From assembly GCF_001439805.1 (NCBI RefSeq), contig NZ_JYLK01000003.1, forward strand, positions 124,001 to 188,000: a stretch of DNA of 64,000 bases, read 5' to 3'. The notes beneath the pieces were generated by a model. It was not told the DNA's origin and searched no databases. It saw only the letters and a list, made by a program, of their open reading frames with translations. The translations under genes were made by a program, and so were the position numbers. The stretch comes from Pseudomonas trivialis. GTDB lineage: Bacteria; Pseudomonadota; Gammaproteobacteria; Pseudomonadales; Pseudomonadaceae. Below, one piece after another: positions 18,845 to 28,300 of the stretch; within the stretch, counting starts at the first letter, position 1; every line of letters begins with the position of its first letter.

Positions 18845-20272
18845 CTACAGATTCATCCGCGCCGCTAAAGCATCGACATACTCTTGCCATTGATCCAGCA
18901 CCTGACACTGAATCGATGTAGCACTAACCGCCAACTCTCGTCGCGCAAGATTAAATGCTTCCAGGGTATTGGGAGCGCCCCATTGTGCATCCGACAAACG
19001 TTGCTGACAGAAAAGTTTCCAGCGTTGTTGCTCCTCGTGGCTCAAGGTTTCAGCAAAGTTACGGGCGCGGTAGCGGAATAACAATTCCGGCAAACGGTGA
19101 TCATCAAATGGCCATTGTTGATGGGCGAGTTGTGCAGGTTCTGCGGCCCGGACTTGTTCACACAAGCGGCGGTCGCGGTCACCGATAAAACCAGCGTACA
19201 GCTGCTGCTCGGGATCTTCACTTGCGGCAAAATCGTCCTCGGCATAAATAGCCGTCAACTTGTCACGCCATACACCCTGTGCGTCAGTTAGCCGCAGTGC
19301 ACGTGCCTGATAACTGTCCATGTCCAATTGCAGCCGTTCACGGTCCTGGGCCCGCAGCACACTCAAAGGGGCGACCACCGGACAACGGTTGATATGCACC
19401 AACTTGAGCGGCACAGGCATTTCGCCCTCGGCCAGTTCATCGCGGCGCTTATAGAGATGCTGACGTAAAGTTTCAGCGTCCAGCTCGAGCAGTCCCTGCG
19501 GATCAAGCCCCAGGTCGCACACAATCAAGGCATTGCGGTTGCGCGGGTGCCAGGCCAGGGGGAGCACCACACCCAGATAATGACGCTCGGCGGAAAAGCG
19601 CCCGGATATATGCACCATCGGCTGCAGCAGGCGAATCTGATCCATGACGCGCTGCTTGCTGCGCAGTTGAAACAGCCAGTCGTACAACTTGGGCTGTTTC
19701 TCACGGACCAGACGGGCCAGCGCGATCGTGGCGCGTACGTCGGACAATGCATCGTGCGCCTGGCCGTGATCAATCCCGTTGGCCTGGGTCAGGCGTTCAA
19801 GCTTGAGGGTGACGCGCCCGTCCTGTTCGGGCCAGGTGATCCCTTCGGGGCGCAACGCGTAGGCCGTGCGGACCACATCGATCAAGTCCCAGCGGCTGTT
19901 GCCGCCCTGCCATTCCCGCGCATAAGGGTCGAAGAAGTTGCGGTACAGACTGTACCGCGTCATTTCATCATCAAACCGCAAGGTGTTGTAACCGGCGCCA
20001 CAGGTGCCGGGGGCCGCCAGCTGCGCGTGCACACGGGTCATGAAGTCGGCCTCGGTCAGGCCCTGTTGCGCCAGTATTGCAGGCGTGATGCCGGTAATTG
20101 CGCAAGCTGCCGGATGCGGCAGGATATCGTCACTGGGCAGGCAATACAGGTTGACCGGCGCGTCTATCTCGTTGAGGTCGTGATCGGTGCGAATACCAGC
20201 GACCTGGAGAGGGCGATCGCTGCGTGGATTGATGCCGGTGGTTTCATAGTCGTACCAGAAAATCGAAGTCAC
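18845..20272 (-). CDS. sbcB: Exodeoxyribonuclease I
   Basis: ExoI degrades single-stranded DNA 3' to 5' and acts in recombination and mismatch repair. The protein opens with SIFWYDYETTG, giving the DxE motif of the DEDDh exonucleases, followed by TLRFDDEMTRY and HDALSDVRATIALA. I choose the GTG at 20272: it gives 475 residues, the exact length of E. coli ExoI, and AGGA lies eight bases upstream; the frame continues 85 codons upstream without family resemblance. It converges on mvaT. Confidence 0.95.
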   Translation of the reverse strand: MTSIFWYDYETTGINPRSDRPLQVAGIRTDHDLNEIDAPVNLYCLPSDDILPHPAACAITGITPAILAQQGLTEADFMTRVHAQLAAPGTCGAGYNTLRFDDEMTRYSLYRNFFDPYAREWQGGNSRWDLIDVVRTAYALRPEGITWPEQDGRVTLKLERLTQANGIDHGQAHDALSDVRATIALARLVREKQPKLYDWLFQLRSKQRVMDQIRLLQPMVHISGRFSAERHYLGVVLPLAWHPRNRNALIVCDLGLDPQGLLELDAETLRQHLYKRRDELAEGEMPVPLKLVHINRCPVVAPLSVLRAQDRERLQLDMDSYQARALRLTDAQGVWRDKLTAIYAEDDFAASEDPEQQLYAGFIGDRDRRLCEQVRAAEPAQLAHQQWPFDDHRLPELLFRYRARNFAETLSHEEQQRWKLFCQQRLSDAQWGAPNTLEAFNLARRELAVSATSIQCQVLDQWQEYVDALAARMNL

Positions 20273-20439
20273 GGGCCATTCCTGAGCTGAAGATTGATAA
20301 AGTCTAGGCGTTGCAAGGCGCCCGCGGCCAGCGCCAAATATTCTGTACAAACATCCAGCAAAATCTTGGATGGTTGCTTCCACCGTCGACACTGCTAGCA
20401 TCCGTGTCTTCCAGCCGCTCCGCACTGCCAGGGACCGCG

Positions 20440-21132
20440 ATGCAATCAGCCCCATTGGACACCCGCTACCAGATCGAGACCCCGGAGGGCATCGACCTGC
20501 CCCTGCGTCCCGCCGGCCTGCTGCCAAGGGCGCTGGCCTTTGCCTTCGACCTCGGCGTACGCGCGCTGGCCATGGGCATCTTCCTGGTGCCCCTGGCGCT
20601 ATTGGGCAATATCGGCATCGGCCTGGGTTCGCTGCTGCTGTTTCTGGTCAGTTGGTGGTACATGGTGCTGTTCGAAGTGCTCAACCAGGGCTGCTCACCC
20701 GGCAAGCAGGTCATGGGCCTGCGCGTGGTACAGGATGACGGCACACCCGTCGGCTGGTCCGCTTCGCTTATCCGCAACCTGCTGCGCTTTGTCGACATGC
20801 TGCCCTTCGGCTACTTTTTCGGCGCCGTCAGCTGCCTGCAACATCCCCATTTCAAACGACTCGGCGATCTCGCCGCCGGCACGCTGGTGATTTATCGCGA
20901 ACAGCCACTCGCCCGCCCCAAAGTGCCGCAGGCCGCACCTCTGGGCCTGCCGTTCGCCCTGCACCTGGGCGAACAACGCGCCATCCTCGGATTTGCCGAG
21001 CGCCAGGGCGAACTGTCCGCAGAACGGGTGCACGAACTGGCGTCCATTCTCGCAACGCCCCTGCAGGTGCCGGCGGCTCACGCCGCAGAGCAACTCAATG
21101 GTGTCGCGCGCGGCTTGCTGGGGCCGACATGA
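20440..21132 (+). CDS. RDD family membrane protein (first gene of MoxR/DUF58 operon)
   Basis: The 230-residue protein has an RDD domain: RALAFAFDLGVRALAMGIFL, a second membrane helix (LLLFLVSWWYMVLFEV) and the conserved NQGCSPGKQVMGLRVVQDDG. RDD proteins are small inner-membrane proteins of poorly known function, some proposed as Na+/H+ antiporters. The C-terminal 80 residues are cytoplasmic and end in a helical region. The ATG at 20440 is chosen from the RDD context; the frame runs 43 codons further upstream. Its stop overlaps the next start (ATGA at 21129), so it leads a coupled operon. Confidence 0.88.
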   Translation: MQSAPLDTRYQIETPEGIDLPLRPAGLLPRALAFAFDLGVRALAMGIFLVPLALLGNIGIGLGSLLLFLVSWWYMVLFEVLNQGCSPGKQVMGLRVVQDDGTPVGWSASLIRNLLRFVDMLPFGYFFGAVSCLQHPHFKRLGDLAAGTLVIYREQPLARPKVPQAAPLGLPFALHLGEQRAILGFAERQGELSAERVHELASILATPLQVPAAHAAEQLNGVARGLLGPT

Positions 21133-22109
21133 AACAGAGCCTGTTCGAAAGCCGTCACCAACCACAGTGGCAAGCCTTTGCCGCACAACTGAAACAGTTG
21201 GAGCAAGGCAAGCTCAAGACCGGCGATATGGCCGACTTCCCCCATCAGTATCGGCGCCTGTGCCAGCACCTCGCCCTGGCCCAGGCGCGCGGCTACAGCA
21301 GTTACCTGGTCGACCCGCTGCAACAACTGGCATTGCGCGGTCATCAGCAGTTGTACCGGCACCGCAGCCAAGTGGCCGCGAACGCATTGAGCTTCGTGCT
21401 GGCCGACTTCCCCCGTCTGGTGCGCGAGCAATGGCGCTTCGTGTTGATCGCCGGGCTGCTGTTCTTCGGCAGCCTGGTGGTGGTTGCGCTGCTGGTGTAC
21501 CTGTTTCCGGAGTTGATCTACAGCATTGTCAGCCCGCATCAGGTCGCCGAGATGCAAGGCATGTACGACCCCGATTCCAGTCGCCTGGGCCGCGTCGCCG
21601 AGCGTGCCTCCAGTGAGGACTGGATGATGTTCGGCTACTACGTGATGCACAACATCGGGATTGCCTTCCAGACGTTTGCCGCCGGTTTGCTGTTCGGACT
21701 GGGCAGTGTGTTTTTCCTCATCTACAACGGCTTGATCATCGGCGCCATCTCAGGCCACCTCACGGAAATCGGTTACGGCCAGACCTTCTGGTCGTTCGTT
21801 ATCGGCCACGGCGCTTTCGAGCTCACTGCCATCACCCTCGCCGGCGCGGCAGGCCTGCAATTGGGCTGGGCCCTGATCGCGCCCGGGCGCCTCACACGCG
21901 CCGAGTCGTTGCGGCTGGCGGCGCGAAAAAGCATGCAGATGCTCTGCGGCGTCATGCTGTTGCTGCTGTTCGCCGCCTTTATCGAAGCCTACTGGTCGTC
22001 CTCCACCACCACTGCACCCTGGATCAAATACCTGGTGGGCGCCGTGCTATGGCTGCTGGTGATCGCTTATCTGACATTGACCGGACACCCCCGCCATGCG
22101 CCTGAGTGA
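21129..22109 (+). CDS. Stage II sporulation protein M-like membrane protein
   Basis: This 326-residue protein carries the SpoIIM/DUF95 fold: an N-terminal soluble helical region (about 1-90), then several membrane helices including FVLIAGLLFFGSLVVVALLV, NIGIAFQTFAAGLLFGLGS and the family motif ISGHLTEIGYGQTFWSFVIG followed by HGAFELTAI. In Bacillus SpoIIM is part of the engulfment peptidoglycan machine with SpoIID and SpoIIP; non-sporulating bacteria keep it beside MoxR and DUF58 genes, as here. Start and stop overlap both neighbours. Confidence 0.9.
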   Translation: MKQSLFESRHQPQWQAFAAQLKQLEQGKLKTGDMADFPHQYRRLCQHLALAQARGYSSYLVDPLQQLALRGHQQLYRHRSQVAANALSFVLADFPRLVREQWRFVLIAGLLFFGSLVVVALLVYLFPELIYSIVSPHQVAEMQGMYDPDSSRLGRVAERASSEDWMMFGYYVMHNIGIAFQTFAAGLLFGLGSVFFLIYNGLIIGAISGHLTEIGYGQTFWSFVIGHGAFELTAITLAGAAGLQLGWALIAPGRLTRAESLRLAARKSMQMLCGVMLLLLFAAFIEAYWSSSTTTAPWIKYLVGAVLWLLVIAYLTLTGHPRHAPE

Positions 22110-23625
22110 TTCAAGCGTAGTCATTCGGCCGCGTACGCCTTGGGAAGCCATGGACCTTGGCGTACTGATGGCCCGTAAACACCGTTGGCTGCTGGTAGCC
22201 AGTTGGGCGATTGTGAGCTTGCCAGTATTTATTGTGCTCAGCGCTGCGTTTTGGAAGTATCCGTCCACCGCCATGCTTCTGTTCTGGTGGCTGAAACCGG
22301 CGTTCGACCGCTTGCCGCTTTACATCCTGTCCAGGGCCTTGTTCGGCGAGACTCCCAGCCTCAGGCAGGCTGTACGCCAGTGGCCGCGTCTGCTCAAAGG
22401 CCAGTTGTTGAGCAGCTTGATCTGGCGACGGCTCAGCCTGAGTCGCAGCTTTGTGATGCCCGTCAGCCAGCTCGAAGGACTGGATGGCGACGCGCGTCAG
22501 AAACGCCTGGGTGTGCTGCTCCAACGTAACGGTGGAGCTTCGCGCTGGCTCACCCTACTTGGGATGTGCCTTGAAATAACGCTGTGGTTCGGCGCCATGG
22601 CATTGTTTTACCTGTTCATCCCCCAGCAGATCGAGCTGGACTGGGACTGGCAACGCCTGGCACAGGCCACCGGTTCGCAAGCGCTGTGGCTGGAACACAT
22701 GAGCAATGCGTTCTACGCATTGATTCTGGCGTTCTGGGAACCGATCTACGTCGCCTGTGGTTTCAGCCTGTACCTCAACCGCCGTACCGTACTCGAAGCC
22801 TGGGACCTGGAGCTGGTGTTCCGCCGCCTTCGAGAGCGCCTGGGCAGCGTTGCGCCGCTGTTGCTGTTGGCTGCAGGCCTGATGCTGATGCCCTGCAGCC
22901 GACCGGCCATTGCGGATGGGGCCAACCCGCCCAAACCGGTCAGCACCCATGCCGCCAGCCAATCGATCAAGACCCTGCTGGAAAAGCCACCTTTCAAGAA
23001 TCCCGAGACCGTTACGCGCTATCGCTTCGGCGAAGAAAAACCTGCGTTAAAAAACCGGGCGCGCGGTGATGGCAAACTCCCGGCCTGGCTTCAGGCACTG
23101 CTGGACAACTTCAACGGCACCAGTTTCAAACAGCTCGCCCAAGGCCTCGAAGTCCTGTTGTGGAGTGTACTGGCGGGCGGCGTGGCGCTGCTGATCTGGC
23201 GTTATCGCGACTGGCTGCGCACCTTTGTCAGCCGACGAAGGCCACGCAAGCCCGACACAGCCTTGCCTGTGCCCACCCAGTTATTCGGGCTGGCGGTGGG
23301 CATCGAGACCCTGCCCGACGATATCGCCAGCGCCGCCGAGCAACTGTGGCCCACTCAACCACGCGAGGCTCTCGGACTGCTCTACCGCGGCCTGCTCAGC
23401 CGGCTGCTGCACGACTTCAACCTGCCGCTGACAAACGCCGATACCGAGGGCCAGGTACTGGAGCGCATTCAACACGTGCAACAACCGGATCTGCTGGCCT
23501 TCAGCAACGACCTGACTCGCCACTGGCAAAACCTCGCCTACGGTCATCGGCTGCCTCCCGCGTTGACGCAACAACAGCTGTGCAGCGATTGGCGCAGCTT
23601 GTTCAACGCAGGTGCTGCCCAATGA
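22096..23625 (+). CDS. DUF4129 domain membrane protein
   Basis: The product has 509 residues with membrane helices near residues 33-55, 155-175, 200-230, 252-262 and about 350-375. The C-terminal DUF4129 segment (about 420-500: PREALGLLYRGLLSRLLHDF ... TRHWQNLAYGHRLP) is the recognisable part; DUF4129 is usually found beside MoxR and transglutaminase or DUF58 genes. It overlaps the SpoIIM-like gene by 14 bp and the DUF4350 gene by an ATGA. Its function is unknown. Confidence 0.88.
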   Translation: MRLSDSSVVIRPRTPWEAMDLGVLMARKHRWLLVASWAIVSLPVFIVLSAAFWKYPSTAMLLFWWLKPAFDRLPLYILSRALFGETPSLRQAVRQWPRLLKGQLLSSLIWRRLSLSRSFVMPVSQLEGLDGDARQKRLGVLLQRNGGASRWLTLLGMCLEITLWFGAMALFYLFIPQQIELDWDWQRLAQATGSQALWLEHMSNAFYALILAFWEPIYVACGFSLYLNRRTVLEAWDLELVFRRLRERLGSVAPLLLLAAGLMLMPCSRPAIADGANPPKPVSTHAASQSIKTLLEKPPFKNPETVTRYRFGEEKPALKNRARGDGKLPAWLQALLDNFNGTSFKQLAQGLEVLLWSVLAGGVALLIWRYRDWLRTFVSRRRPRKPDTALPVPTQLFGLAVGIETLPDDIASAAEQLWPTQPREALGLLYRGLLSRLLHDFNLPLTNADTEGQVLERIQHVQQPDLLAFSNDLTRHWQNLAYGHRLPPALTQQQLCSDWRSLFNAGAAQ

Positions 23626-24779
23626 ACCGGACATTGCTGTGGGCGGGATGGCTACTGGCAGGCCTGCTGGGGGCTGGCGGGCTGTTTCTCTGGAGCAAAG
23701 CCATTGCGTATGACGAAGTAGTCGACCGCGGCCCCTCGCCGGAGGCGCTGGCCAATCCCTACCTTGCGGCAGAACAGTTCCTGCGCGGGCAAGGTCTTGT
23801 GGTTGAGCATGCCAATGGCCTGGATCGTCTCGCCGACCTTCCCGCCAAAGGCAATAGCCTGTTGCTGCTGGGCGAGCGCGGCAACATGACCCCACGTCAG
23901 GCAGATCAACTATTGAACTGGGCAAGGTCAGGCGGGCACCTGTTGCTGGTCGCCGAAGCGCTCTGGGATGAAGAGACCGATAAAAGCGGCGACTTGCTGT
24001 TAGATCGGCTGCACATCCATCAGTTATTGAGTGACGAGCCTGAGGAGCCGGCCCCCGCGCGTAAACAGAACATGCCGGACCTGACCAAACTTTACGTCGA
24101 CAATGAAACCGCCCCGGCCTATTTCAATTTCGACACCGACTTCAACCTGACCGACCCCACGCATCTGGCCCAGTTTTCCGCCAACAGCGCCAGGGCCAGC
24201 CACCTGATGCAGCTCAACCTTGGGCAAGGCCGTGTGACGGTGATCACCGACAGCGACCTGTGGAAAGCGCCCATCATCGGCCAACACGATAATGCCTGGC
24301 TGCTGTGGTACCTGAACCAGGGCACGACTGTCACCTTGCTGTTCAACAGTAACGTCGACAACCTGCTCAGCCTGCTGATGCGCTACTTCCCCCAGGCTCT
24401 GGTAGCGCTTTGCGCGCTGACTGCCCTGGCTCTCTGGCAGGCCGGCATGCGCCAGGGTCCGGTGCAGGCGCCGGCCACCCGAGCGCGCCGGCAATTGCAG
24501 GAACACTTGAAGGCCAGTGCCGACTTCCTGCTGCGCCGCAGCGGCCAGGGCACGCTGTTGCAGGCCTTGCAGCGCGACATCCTGCGCGCGGCGCGGCGCC
24601 GCCATCCCGGCTTTGAACACCTCGATAACGCGGCACAGTGTCAGGTCCTCGAACACCTCACTCGCCAACCTTCTCACGTCATCAGCCAGGCCCTTGGGCC
24701 ACTTGCGGCAAAACGGCTTTCCAGTGCCGATTTCAGCCGGCAGGTGGCATGCCTGCAAACCCTCAGGAACGCCCTATGA
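23622..24779 (+). CDS. DUF4350 domain membrane-anchored protein
   Basis: This 385-residue protein has an N-terminal anchor (LLWAGWLLAGLLGAGGLFLW) and a periplasmic Rossmann-like domain with PYLAAEQFLRGQGLVVE and LLNWARSGGHLLLVAE typical of DUF4350, then a second helix (FPQALVALCALTALALWQAG, about 250-270) and a C-terminal cytoplasmic helical tail. DUF4350 domains resemble the glutamine-amidotransferase-like fold found in ABC-linked membrane proteins, but ligands are unknown. The ATG at 23622 overlaps the preceding stop; the stop overlaps the MoxR start. Confidence 0.88.
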   Translation: MNRTLLWAGWLLAGLLGAGGLFLWSKAIAYDEVVDRGPSPEALANPYLAAEQFLRGQGLVVEHANGLDRLADLPAKGNSLLLLGERGNMTPRQADQLLNWARSGGHLLLVAEALWDEETDKSGDLLLDRLHIHQLLSDEPEEPAPARKQNMPDLTKLYVDNETAPAYFNFDTDFNLTDPTHLAQFSANSARASHLMQLNLGQGRVTVITDSDLWKAPIIGQHDNAWLLWYLNQGTTVTLLFNSNVDNLLSLLMRYFPQALVALCALTALALWQAGMRQGPVQAPATRARRQLQEHLKASADFLLRRSGQGTLLQALQRDILRAARRRHPGFEHLDNAAQCQVLEHLTRQPSHVISQALGPLAAKRLSSADFSRQVACLQTLRNAL

Positions 24780-25771
24780 GTGAATTACCCAGCGCCACGC
24801 CCCTGACCAGTGCCAGCTTGCTACAGGCCAGCGAGTTGGCCAATGCTTTGCGCGTTGAGCTGCGCAAGGCGGTGATTGGCCAGGATGAGGTGATTGATGA
24901 CGTATTGACCGCATTGATTGCAGGCGGCCACGTATTGCTCGAGGGCGTGCCGGGGCTCGGCAAAACGTTACTGGTACGCGCATTGGCCCGCTGCTTCGGC
25001 GGTGATTTCGCGCGTATCCAGTTTACCCCCGACCTGATGCCCAGTGACGTTACCGGCCACGCCGTCTACGACCTGCACACCGAACAATTCAAGCTGCGCA
25101 AGGGTCCGTTATTCACCCACCTGCTGCTGGCCGACGAAATCAACCGCGCGCCCGCCAAAACCCAGGCGGCGCTACTCGAGGCCATGCAGGAACGCCAAGT
25201 GACCCTGGAGGGCGAAGCACTTCCCATCGGCCAGCCATTCATGGTGCTGGCCACTCAGAACCCCATTGAGCAGGAAGGCACTTATCCATTGCCGGAGGCC
25301 GAACTGGACCGCTTCATGCTCAACGTTCGCATGGACTACCCGGATGCTCGGCAGGAACTGGACATGGTGCGCGAAGTCACGCGTTCGTCGCGTGCCGACA
25401 TGCTGGATGTTCAACCGCTGCGTACCGTGCTGCAAGCTGCGGATGTGCTGCACCTGCAGCAGGTCGCCACCGCGCTGCCGCTGGATGAGCAGGTGCTGGA
25501 CTATGCCGTACGCCTGGCTCGGGCCACCCGCAGTTGGCCTGGGCTGACCCTCGGTGCAGGCCCGCGCGCCTCCATTGCCCTGGTCAGCGGCGCCCGGGCC
25601 CGCGCGCTTTTGCGCGGTGGCGAGTTTGTCACCCCGGACGACATCAAGCGCTGCGCCATGGCAGTGTTGCGCCACCGGGTACGGATTGCCCCCGAACTGG
25701 ATATCGATGGGCTGGACGTAGATCAGGTGCTCAAACAACTGCTGGATCAGATTCCGGCGCCGAGGCAATGA
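24776..25771 (+). CDS. MoxR family AAA+ ATPase
   Basis: The 331-residue protein has Walker A GVPGLGKT near residue 60, Walker B LLADEINRAPAKTQAALLEA, sensor 1 TQNPIEQEGTYPLPEAELDR and a helical lid domain, the full set of the MRP/MoxR branch. MoxR ATPases act as chaperones that remodel or insert partner complexes, commonly with a DUF58/VWA protein, which is the next gene. The start ATG overlaps the DUF4350 stop (ATGA), giving coupling. The exact partner here is inferred from position. Confidence 0.95.
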   Translation: MSELPSATPLTSASLLQASELANALRVELRKAVIGQDEVIDDVLTALIAGGHVLLEGVPGLGKTLLVRALARCFGGDFARIQFTPDLMPSDVTGHAVYDLHTEQFKLRKGPLFTHLLLADEINRAPAKTQAALLEAMQERQVTLEGEALPIGQPFMVLATQNPIEQEGTYPLPEAELDRFMLNVRMDYPDARQELDMVREVTRSSRADMLDVQPLRTVLQAADVLHLQQVATALPLDEQVLDYAVRLARATRSWPGLTLGAGPRASIALVSGARARALLRGGEFVTPDDIKRCAMAVLRHRVRIAPELDIDGLDVDQVLKQLLDQIPAPRQ

Positions 25772-25778
25772 GCCACCT

Positions 25779-27110
25779 ATGAAGCCAACCCGTCTGCTGC
25801 TGATCTGGCTCGGTGTACTGCTGGGTTTGAACACCCTGCTGGGTATCACCGCAGCGTTGCAGTTCAAGCTGCCCGGCACCCTGCAGCAGGTGGCGTGGGG
25901 CCTGTTGCTGGCGCTGTTGCTGCTGGCCCTGCTGGACGCCGTTCGGCTGCGTCGCCGCCCGGGCATCAGAGTGCAACGGCAGATGCCTGGCAGCCTGGCC
26001 CTGGGCCGTTGGGGCGACGTGCGTCTGACCCTGCATCACGATTATCCGCAGCCGCTGACCGTGCAGGTATTCGATCACGCACCCGATGGGCTGAGCGCGG
26101 AGAACATGCCTCAACTGATTGAACTGCGCCCCGGCGCGCGCAGCGAGTTGGGCTATCGCCTGCGTCCGCTGCGGCGCGGGCATTTCAGTTTCAGTCGGTG
26201 CGAGATTCACCTGCCCAGCCCGCTGGGGTTGTGGTCGGCTCGGCGCTTTGTGGAAGTCGCCGATGCCACCCGCGTCTACCCGGACTTCGCGCGCCTGTAT
26301 GGCGCACAGCTGCTGGGGGTGGACAGCTGGCTGAGCCAATTGGGTGTTCGACAGCATCCGCGACGCGGCCCAGGGCTGGAGTTTCATCAGCTGCGCGAAT
26401 TTCGCGAGGGCGACAGCCTGCGGCAGATCGACTGGAAGGCCACCGCACGCCAACGCACACCTATCGCCCGGGAGTATCAGGACGAGCGCGACCAGCAAAT
26501 CGTGTTCATGCTCGACTGTGGTCGGCGCATGCGCAGCCAGGATGCCGAGCTCTCCCACTTTGACCACGCCCTCAATGCCTGCCTGCTGCTCAGCCATGTC
26601 GCCCTGCGTCAAGGCGATGCGGTGGGGCTGTGCACCTTTGCCTGCGATCAGCCCCGCTACCTGGCGCCCGTCAAAGGCACCGGCCAGTTGAACCTGTTGC
26701 TCAACAGCGTCTACGACCTGGAGACCACACAACGCACCGCCGATTACGAAGCCGCTGCCAGCCAACTGCTGGCCCGACAGAAACGCCGTGCGCTGGTCAT
26801 TGTAGTGAGCAACCTGCGGGACGAGGACGATGAGGCATTACTGACTGCAGTCAAACGTATCAGCCGCCAACATCGGGTGCTGATCGCCAGTCTGCGCGAG
26901 GAAGTGCTCGACCAACTGCGCCTGTCTCCCGTGCAAACTTTGCCCGAGGCATTGGCCTACAGCGGCGCCGTCGACTACCTCACCCGGCGCGACGAACTGC
27001 ATGATCGTCTGAACGCCCACGGTTTGACCGTACTGGATACGCTGCCCTCAGCGCTGGGACCGGCATTGGTAACGCGTTACATGGGCTGGAAAAAAGCCGG
27101 GGTGCTGTAA
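25779..27110 (+). CDS. DUF58 domain protein (degenerate VWA-like)
   Basis: The product has 443 residues. Two membrane helices lie near residues 6-26 and 35-55, and the DUF58 signature LEFHQLREFREGDSLRQIDW followed by KATARQRTP is near residue 205. The VWA-like part begins QQIVFMLDCGRRMRS; a canonical MIDAS motif would be DxSxS, so the metal site looks degenerate (D-C-G-R). DUF58 proteins pair with MoxR ATPases and are thought to be their client or adaptor. It is the last gene of the six-gene operon and starts seven bases after the MoxR stop. Confidence 0.92.
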   Translation: MKPTRLLLIWLGVLLGLNTLLGITAALQFKLPGTLQQVAWGLLLALLLLALLDAVRLRRRPGIRVQRQMPGSLALGRWGDVRLTLHHDYPQPLTVQVFDHAPDGLSAENMPQLIELRPGARSELGYRLRPLRRGHFSFSRCEIHLPSPLGLWSARRFVEVADATRVYPDFARLYGAQLLGVDSWLSQLGVRQHPRRGPGLEFHQLREFREGDSLRQIDWKATARQRTPIAREYQDERDQQIVFMLDCGRRMRSQDAELSHFDHALNACLLLSHVALRQGDAVGLCTFACDQPRYLAPVKGTGQLNLLLNSVYDLETTQRTADYEAAASQLLARQKRRALVIVVSNLRDEDDEALLTAVKRISRQHRVLIASLREEVLDQLRLSPVQTLPEALAYSGAVDYLTRRDELHDRLNAHGLTVLDTLPSALGPALVTRYMGWKKAGVL

Positions 27111-27169
27111 AAATGCGCACGACCACGGCGAAAGTAAACACACTTGGCCGGGTCGAAAACGCGCGGTAT

Positions 27170-27541
27170 TTAGGCCGAAGCCTGCAAGGGGTCAAAACTG
27201 AAGTAACGCAGCAATGCGTTGATCAGTTGGCCGTACTCCGCAGGTGCCGCGACCACACTGAAACCTGAATCGTAGTGCTGCGGGTTGACGTCCTCACAAC
27301 TCCACAGACACGCGGCGGTGAGGTCAATTGCCTGAACGTCACCATTCGCCATGGGGACCTTCACACACAGTTCGAACGTCGCGCCGACCATCATCGGCAA
27401 TTGGCTGATCAACATCAGCCCGTCGTCAGACACATTTCCCAGGTAACCAATAGGCTTGTTCGTAAACCGATTGAACACTTGCAGGAAACGGGACAATTCA
27501 TGTCGCTCAATACGTCGATCAGTAAACATGATGAGTGCCAT
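27170..27541 (-). CDS. PilZ domain protein
   Basis: The 123-residue protein carries the RRIERHELSRFL motif at residues 9-20 (RxxxR-type cyclic di-GMP contact), the turn YLGNVSDDGLML with the D/N-x-S-x-x-G element, and a beta-barrel ending in YDSGFSVVAAP; these define a single-domain PilZ receptor. No Shine-Dalgarno is evident at either ATG 27541 or ATG 27529, so the start is uncertain by four codons. It lies on the opposite strand, converging on the DUF58 gene. The function it controls cannot be read from sequence. Confidence 0.85.
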   Translation of the reverse strand: MALIMFTDRRIERHELSRFLQVFNRFTNKPIGYLGNVSDDGLMLISQLPMMVGATFELCVKVPMANGDVQAIDLTAACLWSCEDVNPQHYDSGFSVVAAPAEYGQLINALLRYFSFDPLQASA

Positions 27542-27751
27542 CCATTGGATATTACTCTGGCCGAGCCAGTGATTCGGAACGGCGATACAGGCCCGCTCTC
27601 CCCGAAATCGGCGCGATGACGGCGTTGCACATCATCACTATGAATCTACCAACTCCAGGCATTCCATCCGTTTGAACACAAAAAAATCAAACGGGCATAC
27701 AAATATTAGCTTAAGACGCAAGACGGGCCAGTGACAGCGTGACAAATATCA

Positions 27752-28126
27752 TCAAAGGGATGCGGGCCGGGGTTTCGCGACGCTGGCGCCGGGGTAATGA
27801 CCCAGTTGCCGCAACGTGTCGAGGCGAGCCTGGGCGCGGTACGCGTATTCGCTGGACGGGTACTGGCTGATGATGAACTGATAGGTTTGCACCGCATCCA
27901 CGAACAGCTTCTGGCGCTCAAGGCACTGACCGCGCAACATCGAAACCTCCGGCTGCACGTAGCGCCGCGTACGACTTTCACGGTCGACCTGGGACAATTC
28001 CAGAGTCACGCGCTCGCAGTCACCTACCTTGTAGGCACGGTAGGCGTTGTTCAAATGATGGTCCATGGACCAGCGGGTGCAGCCGATTACACTGACGGCC
28101 AGGGCAGCAACGAGCAAAATTCGCAT
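27752..28126 (-). CDS. Small TPR-type lipoprotein
   Basis: The 124-residue product has a signal peptide with lipobox VIGC (cleaved before Cys16) and then a helical repeat region (YRAYKVGDCERVTLELSQVD, VDAVQTYQFIISQYPSSEYAYRAQARLDTL) with the spacing of tetratricopeptide repeats. It resembles BamD/YfgM-like periplasmic TPR proteins in pattern only. It lies divergent from pyruvate kinase with 174 bp between. The function is unknown. Confidence 0.8.
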   Translation of the reverse strand: MRILLVAALAVSVIGCTRWSMDHHLNNAYRAYKVGDCERVTLELSQVDRESRTRRYVQPEVSMLRGQCLERQKLFVDAVQTYQFIISQYPSSEYAYRAQARLDTLRQLGHYPGASVAKPRPASL

Positions 28127-28300
28127 GGGGGTTCTCCTGTCTTGTGCAGTGTATCGACCCCTCGTCGAAAATCTTCAAGGATGTTGTCCATTCAATTGAC
28201 GCAGAAACGGGCCAATCGTCAATAAGTAGTGCAAACGAACAATGACTACAACCAAAGAGCATAGTAGCCTTCCCCAGCGCTTGAACTCAGGAGTCTGTGC

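Noticed and set aside
18845..20527. 560-codon version of sbcB
   Set aside because: The 85 extra N-terminal residues are Gly/Arg/Ser-rich without family resemblance; the GTG at 20272 gives the 475-residue ExoI.
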